This document shows positions 9,023-16,807 of a stretch of DNA of 37,212 nt, piece by piece. The translations under genes and the position numbers were made by a program. Numbering within the stretch: position 1 is the first letter of the stretch; each line of letters begins with the position of its first letter. This DNA comes from DAOUBP01 sp034432655 (lineage in GTDB: Bacteria > Chloroflexota > Anaerolineae > CG2-30-64-16): NCBI GenBank assembly GCA_034432655.1, contig DAOUBP010000163.1, forward strand, positions 1-37,212, given 5' to 3'. A model generated the notes under the pieces. That model saw only the letters and a list, made by a program, of their open reading frames with translations, had not been told where the DNA came from and made no database searches.

Positions 9023-11386
9023 CTATTTCAGCGTTAGCAAGAACGCCACCAGGTCCTCGATCTGTTCCGGGGTCAGCCGTTTGTCCAAATCGGGTAACAT
9101 CTGTCCGGCAGGGTAGCCGGGCACCACATAAGCATCCGGCGCCAGCAGCGACTGGCGGAGATACGCCTCGGCGGTCATCCCTGGCACACGCGTTGCCGCT
9201 CTGGTTGCCACGCCCGCCAGGGAGGGGCCCACGCCAGCGGCCCCGGGCTGAAGCGAGTGACAGATGCGACAGCCGATGTTGGTCTCCGAGACCTCACGGA
9301 ACAGGCGTTCTCCTGCGTCGGGATCACCTCCAGTCCGCAGATCGCGCAGGGCGACCGACCACACCTGGCGCGGGGCCAGGGCCACCTGGCGTCGGTACAC
9401 CGGGGCCGGCGTCTGGCCGGCCGGGCCCGCCGCCACCTGTAATTCATGTCTGCCCGCCGGCAGGCGCGCCTGCGCGAAAGCCTGTGAGACTGCAGGCCGG
9501 CCGCCGCCAGGTCGGTATGTGCGGTCCAGGAGCACCTGACCATCGGCCGTCAATACAACGCGCACCGGCCCGGTGATGGGCGCCGCCGGCGGCGCCGCAG
9601 GGAGCGGTTCCGGTCCCACGACAGCATAGCCGCTGCGATGCGCCAGAGAAAGTTCTACGTAGGCGTATTCGCCCGGGAACGGCGTGTAGGGCACCCGGCC
9701 CAACATAAGCAACCCCACCAGGGCCGCTCCTGTCAACGCCAGGGCCGGCAGGAAACGAGGCCATAGGGAGCGCGTCAGGTTGATCCGATGGCTGCTGGCG
9801 AGTATGGGTTCCCCTGCTTCCAGACTGCGCGAGAACTGGTCGGGGGGCAACCAACACATCTTCACCGGGGCCGATGCCACATCTCCTTTCCAGCGCGGCG
9901 CGCGGGTCCGTTGCAGACGATCCTGAAGCCAGAGATTGCCCTCGCGGTTGGCGCAATCGTCCGGCGGACAGCCGACGAAAATCACCTCCGCTGCGCCTGC
10001 GTTGAGCGCCTGGGTGACCAGCTCGGGGTTGGCCATTCCGATGCACGTCAGCGGGATAACGCGGGTGCTCAAATCAGCGGGGGCGAACGCGAACGCTTCT
10101 GCCTGCAGGTAGCGTGATGCGCCGTGCAACGCATGGCGTTCGCAGACGAATGCCAGCCTTACCCGGCGGCCGTTCGCGCGCGCATGCGTCAGCACGGTCT
10201 GCCACAAGGCCTCCGGCGGGTGGCCGTCCAGCGACAAGGCCAGCGGCAGGCAACTGCCCACGCAGATGCCGCATGAGACGCACAACCCCGGGTCAACAAC
10301 GGCCAGGTACTTATGCGGACTGCCGTCGGTGCGTTCGATCATGCGGACAGCTCTGTAGGGGCAATCTTGTTCGCATAACCGACAGCCGGTGCAGCGGTCA
10401 GGGTTGACCGCCACCGGCGCCGGACGCCTTCGCCCCAACAGCCAGGGCAGCGCCGCCAGCAGGATCACCAGCGCCGTCACTCCTCCCCAGACGGCCCACG
10501 GCGGCCATTGCAAGGCAGCGGGGAGGTAAAAGAGAAACGGCAGATCAACGGTGATCTGCCCCGGCAGGCGGCTGCTATCCGCCGCAGGCAGCAGGTCGGC
10601 CGGCACCAGCAGCGCTGCGATCAACAGCAGCAGGCTCAGTCCGATGATCCAATGCCGCGGGGGCAGCCATTTGGCGCGGTTCAGGCGCCGGATGTGATAC
10701 CAGAAGAGGCCGGCGATCGTGACCATGAGGCCGAAATGCACCAGAAAAACGATCAACATGAACACCCAGCCCGTCCCCGCGGCCTCGGTGGTCAGGTAGC
10801 GGTTGAGGAACGCGACACCTGCCCGGCTGCCCTGTAGCAGGGTGATCAGGGTCTGGTTCAGGACCTGGCTGCGTTGATCGTTGATCAGCCAGTAACCCGT
10901 CACGCCGCCCGCCCAAAGCAACAAGGCCAGGACAACGCCCGTAACCCAGGCCAGCCAACGGGGACCACGGAATCGGTCCATGAAGAAAGTGCGCCAGCCG
11001 TGCAAGATGGCGGTCAAGAGGGCCAGGCTGGACGCGTAGCGGTGCAGGCCGCGCATGATCCTCCCCACCGGGCTCATCTCGATCCGGGCCACCGCAGCAT
11101 ACGACTGGCTGAACCCGAACTGATAGAACATGGTGAGGTAGACGCCGGTCACGGCGATCACGATCAACAGAAAGAGGGTGATGGTGCCGGTGTGATACAG
11201 AGGGTTGAACTGCGGTTGTGTCAGCCGGACGATGGGACGCTCCAGCGCCAGGCTGATGCGCTCCAGCGCGACCAGGAATCGGCGCACCGGAGACTTCCAA
11301 CGGGCTTCAGTGTCGAAGCCGGTTGTGACGGACGGCAAAGCGGGCTGACGGGGTATTGGCATGGGTCGTTTCCGTTGGCTGGACAT
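9023..11386 (-). CDS. Fusion protein: cytochrome b + 2[4Fe-4S] ferredoxin + FlpD/MvhD-like domain + cytochrome c
   Basis: A 787-residue protein counted from the ATG at 11386; the ATG at 11362 is an alternative. Residues 60-235 hold a four-helix cytochrome b of the bc1/b6f type with heme histidine pairs His115/His129 and His217/His231, each 14 apart. Two more hydrophobic stretches follow (about 245-262 and 296-317). Residues 330-380 carry two CxxCxxC...C [4Fe-4S] motifs (Cys332/335/338/342 and 369/372/375/379). Residues 408-515 resemble the FlpD/MvhD iron-sulfur subunit (Cys415, Cys448, then GCPPDDC with Cys473/478). A single helix (543-563), a beta-rich part and a class I cytochrome c (CRICH 706-710, candidate Met763) complete it. 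Topology puts Fe-S domains inside and cytochrome c outside. The domains are clear; the joint role, probably transmembrane electron transfer to cytochrome c, is inference. It lies just after oxidase subunit I. Confidence 0.87.
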   Translation of the reverse strand: MSSQRKRPMPIPRQPALPSVTTGFDTEARWKSPVRRFLVALERISLALERPIVRLTQPQFNPLYHTGTITLFLLIVIAVTGVYLTMFYQFGFSQSYAAVARIEMSPVGRIMRGLHRYASSLALLTAILHGWRTFFMDRFRGPRWLAWVTGVVLALLLWAGGVTGYWLINDQRSQVLNQTLITLLQGSRAGVAFLNRYLTTEAAGTGWVFMLIVFLVHFGLMVTIAGLFWYHIRRLNRAKWLPPRHWIIGLSLLLLIAALLVPADLLPAADSSRLPGQITVDLPFLFYLPAALQWPPWAVWGGVTALVILLAALPWLLGRRRPAPVAVNPDRCTGCRLCEQDCPYRAVRMIERTDGSPHKYLAVVDPGLCVSCGICVGSCLPLALSLDGHPPEALWQTVLTHARANGRRVRLAFVCERHALHGASRYLQAEAFAFAPADLSTRVIPLTCIGMANPELVTQALNAGAAEVIFVGCPPDDCANREGNLWLQDRLQRTRAPRWKGDVASAPVKMCWLPPDQFSRSLEAGEPILASSHRINLTRSLWPRFLPALALTGAALVGLLMLGRVPYTPFPGEYAYVELSLAHRSGYAVVGPEPLPAAPPAAPITGPVRVVLTADGQVLLDRTYRPGGGRPAVSQAFAQARLPAGRHELQVAAGPAGQTPAPVYRRQVALAPRQVWSVALRDLRTGGDPDAGERLFREVSETNIGCRICHSLQPGAAGVGPSLAGVATRAATRVPGMTAEAYLRQSLLAPDAYVVPGYPAGQMLPDLDKRLTPEQIEDLVAFLLTLK

Positions 11387-11389
11387 GGT

Positions 11390-11423
11390 AGAGACCCGGT
11401 TTCGGCGAAGAAACCGGGTCTCT
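11390..11423. repeat. Perfect hairpin directly before the fusion gene start
   Basis: Arms 11390-11403 and 11410-11423 (AGAGACCCGGTTTC and its complement) pair over 14 bp with a 6-base loop. It ends three bases before the ATG at 11386, so no normal ribosome site fits between. It shares the CCGGTTTC/GAAACCGG core with 4904-4960. It could be a REP-like repeat that also separates oxidase and fusion mRNA levels. Confidence 0.75.
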
Positions 11424-11466
11424 TTGGTGATTGCTTTCCCGCTATGACTGCCGGACAGGGCTCTTT

Positions 11467-13176
11467 TTACCACACCCGGAAGCCAGGTGAAGTAGATTGG
11501 ATACCCCCGATCTGGGCGATCAGCTGCGGGCCATAGGAGAGCAAGATCAGGATCACGGTCGCAGCCAGCCAGGGCGCCCACCGGTCCAACCAGCCGGGCG
11601 TCAACTGCGGATCACGTAGCGCTTCGGCCACGGGGATCGTGGCCTGTTCGGCCTCAGACACGCGCTGTCGGCCCGTGGCTGTGCGGATGATGATGTACAG
11701 GTAGAGCAACAGGCTCACCAGCAAAATCGCGCCGCCCACCCCGGTGCGGAACAGGTGGCCGCCCCACTCCGGAGGGATGTACGGTGCCTGGCTCAGGGGC
11801 GTGCGGCGCGGCGCGCCCAACAGCCCAACCGTATGCATGGCGTTGGAGAAGATGATCATGCCGACGAACCAGAGCCACGTTTGCGCCACGGCCCATTTCT
11901 GCCCCCACAGCTTGCGCCCGGTCAGGTGCGGCACCAGCCAGTAGGAGATACCCATGAACGACAGGGTCACAGCGGTGGCGACAGTCAGGTGCAGGTGGCC
12001 GGGCACCCAGGTGGTGTTGTGTACCACCAGGTTCACGTTGAACGAGGCGTTGATCAGGCCGCCGATGCCGCCGAAGAAGAAGAGCAGCCCGGCCAATAGT
12101 TGTGCAGATACCGAGGGGTCGTTCCATGCCAGCCTGGGAAGCCATCCCAGCAGGCCCTTGCCGCCACGTTGTCGGCCGGCGTATTCCAGCGAGGCGATGA
12201 CGGTGAAAGCGGTCATCAGCGATGGGAACGCCACCGAGTAGGTGAGCACTGCGTGGATGAACTTCCAGGCTGTGGGCACGCCCGGGTCCACATATTGGTG
12301 ATGGAAGCCCAGCGGCACCGAGAGCACGAGGAAGAGCCAAAATGCCAGCCGGGCCAGCGAATCGGAGAAGAGTTTGCCGCCCGTCTCCTTGGGCAACATG
12401 CCGTACCATGAGACGTAGGCCGGCAACAGCCAGAAGTAAACCAGCGGATGGCCCGTGAACCAGAAAAGGGTGCGGGCCAGTTGCGGGTCAACACCGGCGG
12501 TCAGGCCCAGCGACCACGGCAGGAGCTGGGCCAGGATTTCGCTGGCCACCCCCAGGGTGGCCAGTTGCCACATGACCATGGTGACCAGGCTGCTGAACGC
12601 GATGAACGGTGTGCGCACGCCTGGGTTTTCCTTGCGCCAGGCGTAGTAGGTGAAGTAGAAGCCCCAGCCTTCGATCCAGCTGCCCACCACCACCAGGGTC
12701 AAGCCGGCATAGAACAACCAGCTGGCCTGCATGGGCGGATAGAAGGTGTAGAGCACCGAGGCGTCGTTCATCAGCAGCGGAAAGGCCGTCACTATCAGGC
12801 CCACGACCATGGTCCAAAAGCCGATGCGGTTCAGGAGCGGGTAGCGTAAGGCGCGTTTGAGGCCGAACTGGACGGTCAGGGTGAAGAAACCGGTGATGAA
12901 GAATGTGGTGAACACCAGCGCAGTCAGGACGCCGTGGATGGTGAGGCCCTGGTAGTACGACTTGAAAACCGGGCTGATGATCTCGTAGAGCCGTGCGGCC
13001 CACCCCCAACGCGCGTGCTCAAACGCCTGGAACGGGCCGAAGATGCCACCGAGGCCCAGCGCGATAAGCGCGAATAAGACATGGAGGCCGATGAAGCGTT
13101 TTTCGCTGGCCGGGAGTTGATAGTTGTCTGCCCTGCCTGTGGCTTGGGTCGAGACTGCAATTGCTTGAGCTGTCAT
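11467..13176 (-). CDS. cbaA: Cytochrome c oxidase subunit I, ba3 type
   Basis: The catalytic membrane subunit of a family B heme-copper oxidase, reducing O2 to water and pumping protons. The 569-residue protein has 12-13 hydrophobic helices. Key residues are visible: low-spin heme His81 in GLTIHG, the CuB/Tyr crosslink motif TGHPLVYFW (His243, Tyr247), CuB histidines His292-His293 in FHHQY, and the heme ligands His394 and His396 in VPGHLH. The sequence follows the Thermus ba3 pattern (LPAY, NASFN, HNTTWVPGH) rather than that of aa3 enzymes. Family B enzymes generally have high oxygen affinity. The gene lies 12 bases after subunit II, clearly in one operon. Confidence 0.95.
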   Translation of the reverse strand: MTAQAIAVSTQATGRADNYQLPASEKRFIGLHVLFALIALGLGGIFGPFQAFEHARWGWAARLYEIISPVFKSYYQGLTIHGVLTALVFTTFFITGFFTLTVQFGLKRALRYPLLNRIGFWTMVVGLIVTAFPLLMNDASVLYTFYPPMQASWLFYAGLTLVVVGSWIEGWGFYFTYYAWRKENPGVRTPFIAFSSLVTMVMWQLATLGVASEILAQLLPWSLGLTAGVDPQLARTLFWFTGHPLVYFWLLPAYVSWYGMLPKETGGKLFSDSLARLAFWLFLVLSVPLGFHHQYVDPGVPTAWKFIHAVLTYSVAFPSLMTAFTVIASLEYAGRQRGGKGLLGWLPRLAWNDPSVSAQLLAGLLFFFGGIGGLINASFNVNLVVHNTTWVPGHLHLTVATAVTLSFMGISYWLVPHLTGRKLWGQKWAVAQTWLWFVGMIIFSNAMHTVGLLGAPRRTPLSQAPYIPPEWGGHLFRTGVGGAILLVSLLLYLYIIIRTATGRQRVSEAEQATIPVAEALRDPQLTPGWLDRWAPWLAATVILILLSYGPQLIAQIGGIQSTSPGFRVW

Positions 13177-13188
13177 TTTCTTCCCCCG

Positions 13189-13680
13189 CTATTTCTCGGT
13201 GACGACTACTTTGCCGAACATGGCCGCGTGGGCCGCGCCGCAGTACTCGTGGCAGATGTACGGGTATTCCCCGGGCTTGTTGAACCGATAAGTGAGTTTG
13301 GATACCTGGCCGGGCACAATCTGCATGTTGATGTTCGTGTCGCGGATGGCAAATCCGTGTTGCACGTCCACACTGGTGACATAGAAAGTGACGGTCGAGC
13401 CCACCGGCACGACAATTTCACGCGGCTGGAAGACGAAAGTCCGGGCCACGATGTAGGCTTCGTACTTTCCCGGTGCCAGCTCGCGCAGGCCCGGTTCTGC
13501 AAAAGGCCCCGACTGTGTCACCGTGTTGGGATCCACCCGTTGCTGGGGCGCAGGCACCTGAATCCCGCCCGCCATGCTGGCCACAGCGACCAACACCGTG
13601 AAAACTACCAGCAGCGTGGCGCCGATGATGATCCAGAGTCGCTCATATGGGTCAATGTGCATACCCGTTTGATCGCTCAT
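13189..13680 (-). CDS. cbaB: Cytochrome c oxidase subunit II, ba3 type (CuA)
   Basis: A 163-residue subunit with one N-terminal membrane helix (about 15-37) and an outside cupredoxin domain. All CuA ligands are present: His108, Cys143, Cys147, His151 and Met154 in the CHEYCGAAHAAM motif, with Glu145. It takes electrons from cytochrome c and passes them to subunit I. The single helix is typical of ba3 enzymes, where subunit IIa supplies the second. The ATG at 13680 overlaps the stop of subunit IIa as ATGA, which points to coupled translation; a longer reading of the frame is not needed. Confidence 0.95.
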   Translation of the reverse strand: MSDQTGMHIDPYERLWIIIGATLLVVFTVLVAVASMAGGIQVPAPQQRVDPNTVTQSGPFAEPGLRELAPGKYEAYIVARTFVFQPREIVVPVGSTVTFYVTSVDVQHGFAIRDTNINMQIVPGQVSKLTYRFNKPGEYPYICHEYCGAAHAAMFGKVVVTEK

Positions 13681-13841
13681 ATGGTCACCCCCCGGGATAG
13701 CAAGATGAAATAGACCGAGCCCCAAAGCACAATGATTGCCAGCAGGAACAGCAGCATGATGAGCAGCGTTCCTTTGGGCTGGAACGATTCCTCCGGTTTT
13801 TGTTTTTTGGACACCTTCCTCACCTCCAACGCTTGACTCAT
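13677..13841 (-). CDS. cbaD: Cytochrome c oxidase subunit IIa, ba3 type
   Basis: A 54-residue single-helix membrane protein, easily missed for its size. The polar N-terminus ends in the QPKGTLLI entry and is followed by one hydrophobic helix (about 24-48) ending FILLSRG, as in the PF08113 subunit IIa of Thermus ba3 oxidase. That small subunit replaces the first helix of a normal subunit II. Its position directly before subunit II, with ATGA overlap, supports the call. It starts 22 bases after the SCO stop; no strong ribosome site is visible. Confidence 0.88.
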   Translation of the reverse strand: MSQALEVRKVSKKQKPEESFQPKGTLLIMLLFLLAIIVLWGSVYFILLSRGVTI

Positions 13842-13862
13842 GTTGAGAACGGGTATGGTCTG

Positions 13863-14465
13863 TTACCTCATCAAGTGGGCCAGGTCGGCCGCCACATCCT
13901 CCGCGCTGATTTCAAACGGCAGGACCAGCCTTAGCCGGCCTGCGGTGTCCAGCACGGTCAACGTGGCCGTGTGGTCCACCAGGTAACTGCTGGCAGATGA
14001 ACCCGCATGTCGCTGGTAATAGATGCCGAACGGCGTTGCGGCGGCCGCGATTTCGTCCGGCGTGCCGGTAAGCCCGATGAAGCGCGGATCAAAGTAGCTC
14101 ATGTAGGTGGCCAGTTGGGCGGGCGTGTCCCGTTCGGGGTCTACGGTGACCATCAGAACCTGCACCTGATCCGCTTTCGGCCCGAGCCGTTTCATGGCCC
14201 GCGCTAGGGTGCTCAACGATGTGGGGCACACGTCAGGGCAAAATGTGTAGCCGAAGTATAACACCACGATCTTCCCGCGGAAGTCGCTCAGGCGCACGCG
14301 CTGACCGGTGTGCGCGGTTAACTCGAAATCGGTGGCAGGTTTGTCCCCCTCGAGCACCAGGCCATGGAAGCGGTACGGTCGCAGCAGGGACACTGCGGCC
14401 ACGATCACCGCCAGCACGCCGAGAGCGGCCAGGACAACCAACAGGGTGCGTCTTGATGGTGTCAT
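13863..14465 (-). CDS. SCO1/SenC copper chaperone
   Basis: A 200-residue membrane-anchored thioredoxin-fold protein that delivers copper to, or reduces, the CuA site of oxidase subunit II. An N-terminal helix (about 6-27) anchors it facing outward. The copper ligands are complete: CPDVC (Cys76, Cys80) and His165 in LVDHTA. The start is the ATG at 14465 with AGAAGG just before; the GTG at 14477 overlaps that ribosome site and is less likely. The gene lies directly before the oxidase genes, in line with its job. Confidence 0.93.
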   Translation of the reverse strand: MTPSRRTLLVVLAALGVLAVIVAAVSLLRPYRFHGLVLEGDKPATDFELTAHTGQRVRLSDFRGKIVVLYFGYTFCPDVCPTSLSTLARAMKRLGPKADQVQVLMVTVDPERDTPAQLATYMSYFDPRFIGLTGTPDEIAAAATPFGIYYQRHAGSSASSYLVDHTATLTVLDTAGRLRLVLPFEISAEDVAADLAHLMR

Positions 14466-14526
14466 TTTCCTTCTCACCGGGGCGCGCGCTTAGGCCCGAA
14501 CTGCTGGCCACGCGCCCCGATCCGTC

Positions 14527-15240
14527 TTACGGCGCGTAGCACAAGAACAAGTGCGCGGCCTCGTAGGCCAGGCGGGCCGGGCCAGAGCTGCTGCGCGCCT
14601 CCTTTGCCAGTAAAGCGATATGCTCAAGAATTCGTTCCGGCTCTGGAGCGGCAGTTCGCAGGTCGTATTTGGCCCGCACAATGCCGGCCCAGTCCACAAG
14701 CACCAGGGCAGGATCAAATCGAAAGCCGCCTTTGTCGTCCGGCGCGTAATACACCTCGAACCCACCGCCCAGGACATGCTTCAGGCGTATGGCATCTCCC
14801 GTCAGAAACCGCCAGATCGTCGGGTCGGCACCCACTGCGCGGGCGTAGTCGGCCAGGACGGCCGGCGTATCGTGTTCAGCGTCGAACGAGATGGTAATCA
14901 GCTTGACCGGCACACCTGCCAAGTCCAGGTCGCCGAGCCCGTTTTGCACTTGCCGCATCGTGGTGTTGAGTATGGCGCAGCGGTCATCGCAGCGGGCAAA
15001 GCCGAACGTGTAGAGGACGATATGCCCTCGTAAGCTCTCGTTGGTCACCGTTGCGCCGTCCTGATCGGTGAGGGCAAAGCCGGGCGCCAATTGCATCCGG
15101 GGCAGCACCTTCACCGGTTGTAAAGTGGCAAACGCAAACACTCCCACCGCCAGGGCGATGACGGTTCCGACGCCGAGCCAACGCCAGGACATGGCCGGCG
15201 GACGAGAGCGACGGGTGGCTGACAAGTGCTTGCCGATCAT
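14527..15240 (-). CDS. SCO-like protein lacking the copper-binding histidine
   Basis: A 237-residue membrane-anchored SCO-family relative. After one N-terminal helix (about 20-40) comes the thioredoxin-like domain with RCDDRC, so the two cysteines (Cys84, Cys88) are kept but the CPxxC proline is not. The place of the conserved His is taken by Trp184 (LVDWAG against LVDHTA). Copper binding as in SCO is therefore doubtful; it may be a thiol-disulfide partner or bind metal differently. The start is the ATG at 15240, since the upstream frame does not look like coding sequence. It lies 61 bases before the canonical SCO gene and 29 after the radical SAM gene. Confidence 0.82.
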   Translation of the reverse strand: MIGKHLSATRRSRPPAMSWRWLGVGTVIALAVGVFAFATLQPVKVLPRMQLAPGFALTDQDGATVTNESLRGHIVLYTFGFARCDDRCAILNTTMRQVQNGLGDLDLAGVPVKLITISFDAEHDTPAVLADYARAVGADPTIWRFLTGDAIRLKHVLGGGFEVYYAPDDKGGFRFDPALVLVDWAGIVRAKYDLRTAAPEPERILEHIALLAKEARSSSGPARLAYEAAHLFLCYAP

Positions 15241-15269
15241 GCGTTGCGCAGACCTGCGAGTGGCATGGC

Positions 15270-16748
15270 TCAACGGCCGGGAGCGGGCTGGAACTGAACG
15301 GTGGCCGCGGAAGGCAAGTGCGCCAGGACGTTGACCATGGCCCTGCTGATCAGCAGCCCCGCCACGATCTCGGCCTTTTCCCGCAACGAATAGGGCACGC
15401 CAGCTTGCATCCGGGCATCTTCCCACTCTTTATGCAGCCAACGCTGCACCCAACGATAGAAGGTGGTGTTGTACTTGCCGCGCTTGAACAACAATTTGTT
15501 TTCGGCGGTGTAATCCCAGTCCAGCATCCAATCGCTTTCGAACATCAGCCGATCACGTACCTGTTCGTAAAAGGTGGTGCCGGGGAGCGGATACGCGATG
15601 GTGGTGCTGAACTCGTCCGGCAGGGTCTCGCGCAGCAGTTTGGCGGATAGGCGCAGGTCTTCCAGCTCCTCGGTCAGGTAACCCACCATCATGAAGAAGT
15701 AGGTGCTGATGCCCAGCTTTTTGCAGAGCTCGGCCGCCCGATAGATTTGGGGCACCTTGGCGCCCTTGTGCATGGCATCCAGCACCTTCTGGGAGCCCGA
15801 TTCGGCGCCGAAGAAGATTTTGCGACAGCCCGCTTCCTTCAAAGCTGTCAACATCTCCTCCGTGGCCAGGTTGACGCGCGTCAGGCACTCGAACGGGATG
15901 ACAGCATCGCGTTTGCGCAGCTCATCGCGCCATTGGGGGATGAAAGCTTTGTTCACACCGGTGATGTCGTCCACGACACGCAGCTGGTCGGGGTTATAAG
16001 TCCGTTTGATCAAAGCAATCTCTTCGGCTGAGTTGGCGGCCGAACGGCTGCGATAAGTGCGGCCGAAGACCGCTTTCTGGCACCACGCACATGAATAGGG
16101 GCAGCCTCGGGTGTTGATGATGCTGAGGGACCAATAGCCGTGGGCCTTGCGCCAGTTCTCCCGGTACGGCTCGAAGTCCACCAGGTCGCGGGCCGGGAAG
16201 GGCAGCGTGTCCAGGCTGGCGATGAGGGGGCGGGGTTTGGTGGCGATGATGCGGCCGTCTTCCCCGCGCAGGCGTAAGCCGGCGATGTCCCGTAGATCAC
16301 GGATGTAGTCCCCGCGCTGGAAGAGGTGATCAGCCAGTTCGGCCATGGTGACTTCGCCCTCGTCGAACACCACGATGTCCACCGGGTAGGTTCCGTCCGA
16401 TGCTTTGTGGTACAGATAGCGGTCGGGGATGCCCGTGGGATCCGGGCCACCCATGATCACCGTGGCCCCGTATTTTTTGGCGATTTCGGCCAGGATCAAG
16501 GCGTTGCGGCGGACGGTGATCAACGCGGTGATGCCTACCACGGGCGGCCGTACCCGCTGCATGTAAGCTTCAAATTCGCTGTAATCCTCGCGGAACGCAC
16601 AGTCGAACATCTCGATGGTATAACCCTTTTCTCGCAAGACTGCAGCCAGGTACATCAGGCCCAACGGGAAATAGGGGGTCATGATCTTCTTCTCGACCGG
16701 ATCCTTTTCAATAAACAGGGCGTGTACAAAGGTAATATCAGGTGCCAT
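15270..16748 (-). CDS. B12-binding-type radical SAM protein
   Basis: A 492-residue protein with an N-terminal cobalamin-binding-like Rossmann domain (about 1-145), including the MGGPDPTG loop, then a radical SAM domain with the [4Fe-4S] motif CPYSCAWC (Cys216, Cys220, Cys223). A C-terminal part of about 100 residues follows. The layout is that of the BchE/P-methylase-like class, which performs methyl transfers, cyclisations and other radical reactions. The B12 His motif (DxHxxG) is not obvious, so it may lack a base-on cobalamin ligand. The substrate is unknown. It lies between a nucleotidyltransferase-fold protein and the SCO-like gene on the same strand, so it may be co-transcribed with the oxidase. 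Confidence 0.85.
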   Translation of the reverse strand: MAPDITFVHALFIEKDPVEKKIMTPYFPLGLMYLAAVLREKGYTIEMFDCAFREDYSEFEAYMQRVRPPVVGITALITVRRNALILAEIAKKYGATVIMGGPDPTGIPDRYLYHKASDGTYPVDIVVFDEGEVTMAELADHLFQRGDYIRDLRDIAGLRLRGEDGRIIATKPRPLIASLDTLPFPARDLVDFEPYRENWRKAHGYWSLSIINTRGCPYSCAWCQKAVFGRTYRSRSAANSAEEIALIKRTYNPDQLRVVDDITGVNKAFIPQWRDELRKRDAVIPFECLTRVNLATEEMLTALKEAGCRKIFFGAESGSQKVLDAMHKGAKVPQIYRAAELCKKLGISTYFFMMVGYLTEELEDLRLSAKLLRETLPDEFSTTIAYPLPGTTFYEQVRDRLMFESDWMLDWDYTAENKLLFKRGKYNTTFYRWVQRWLHKEWEDARMQAGVPYSLREKAEIVAGLLISRAMVNVLAHLPSAATVQFQPAPGR

Positions 16749-16807
16749 ATTAAGCCGTTCTCCAGTTTCTTAGCGGGTTCTTGTCACCGTCAACGCAACA
16801 CGTGTCC

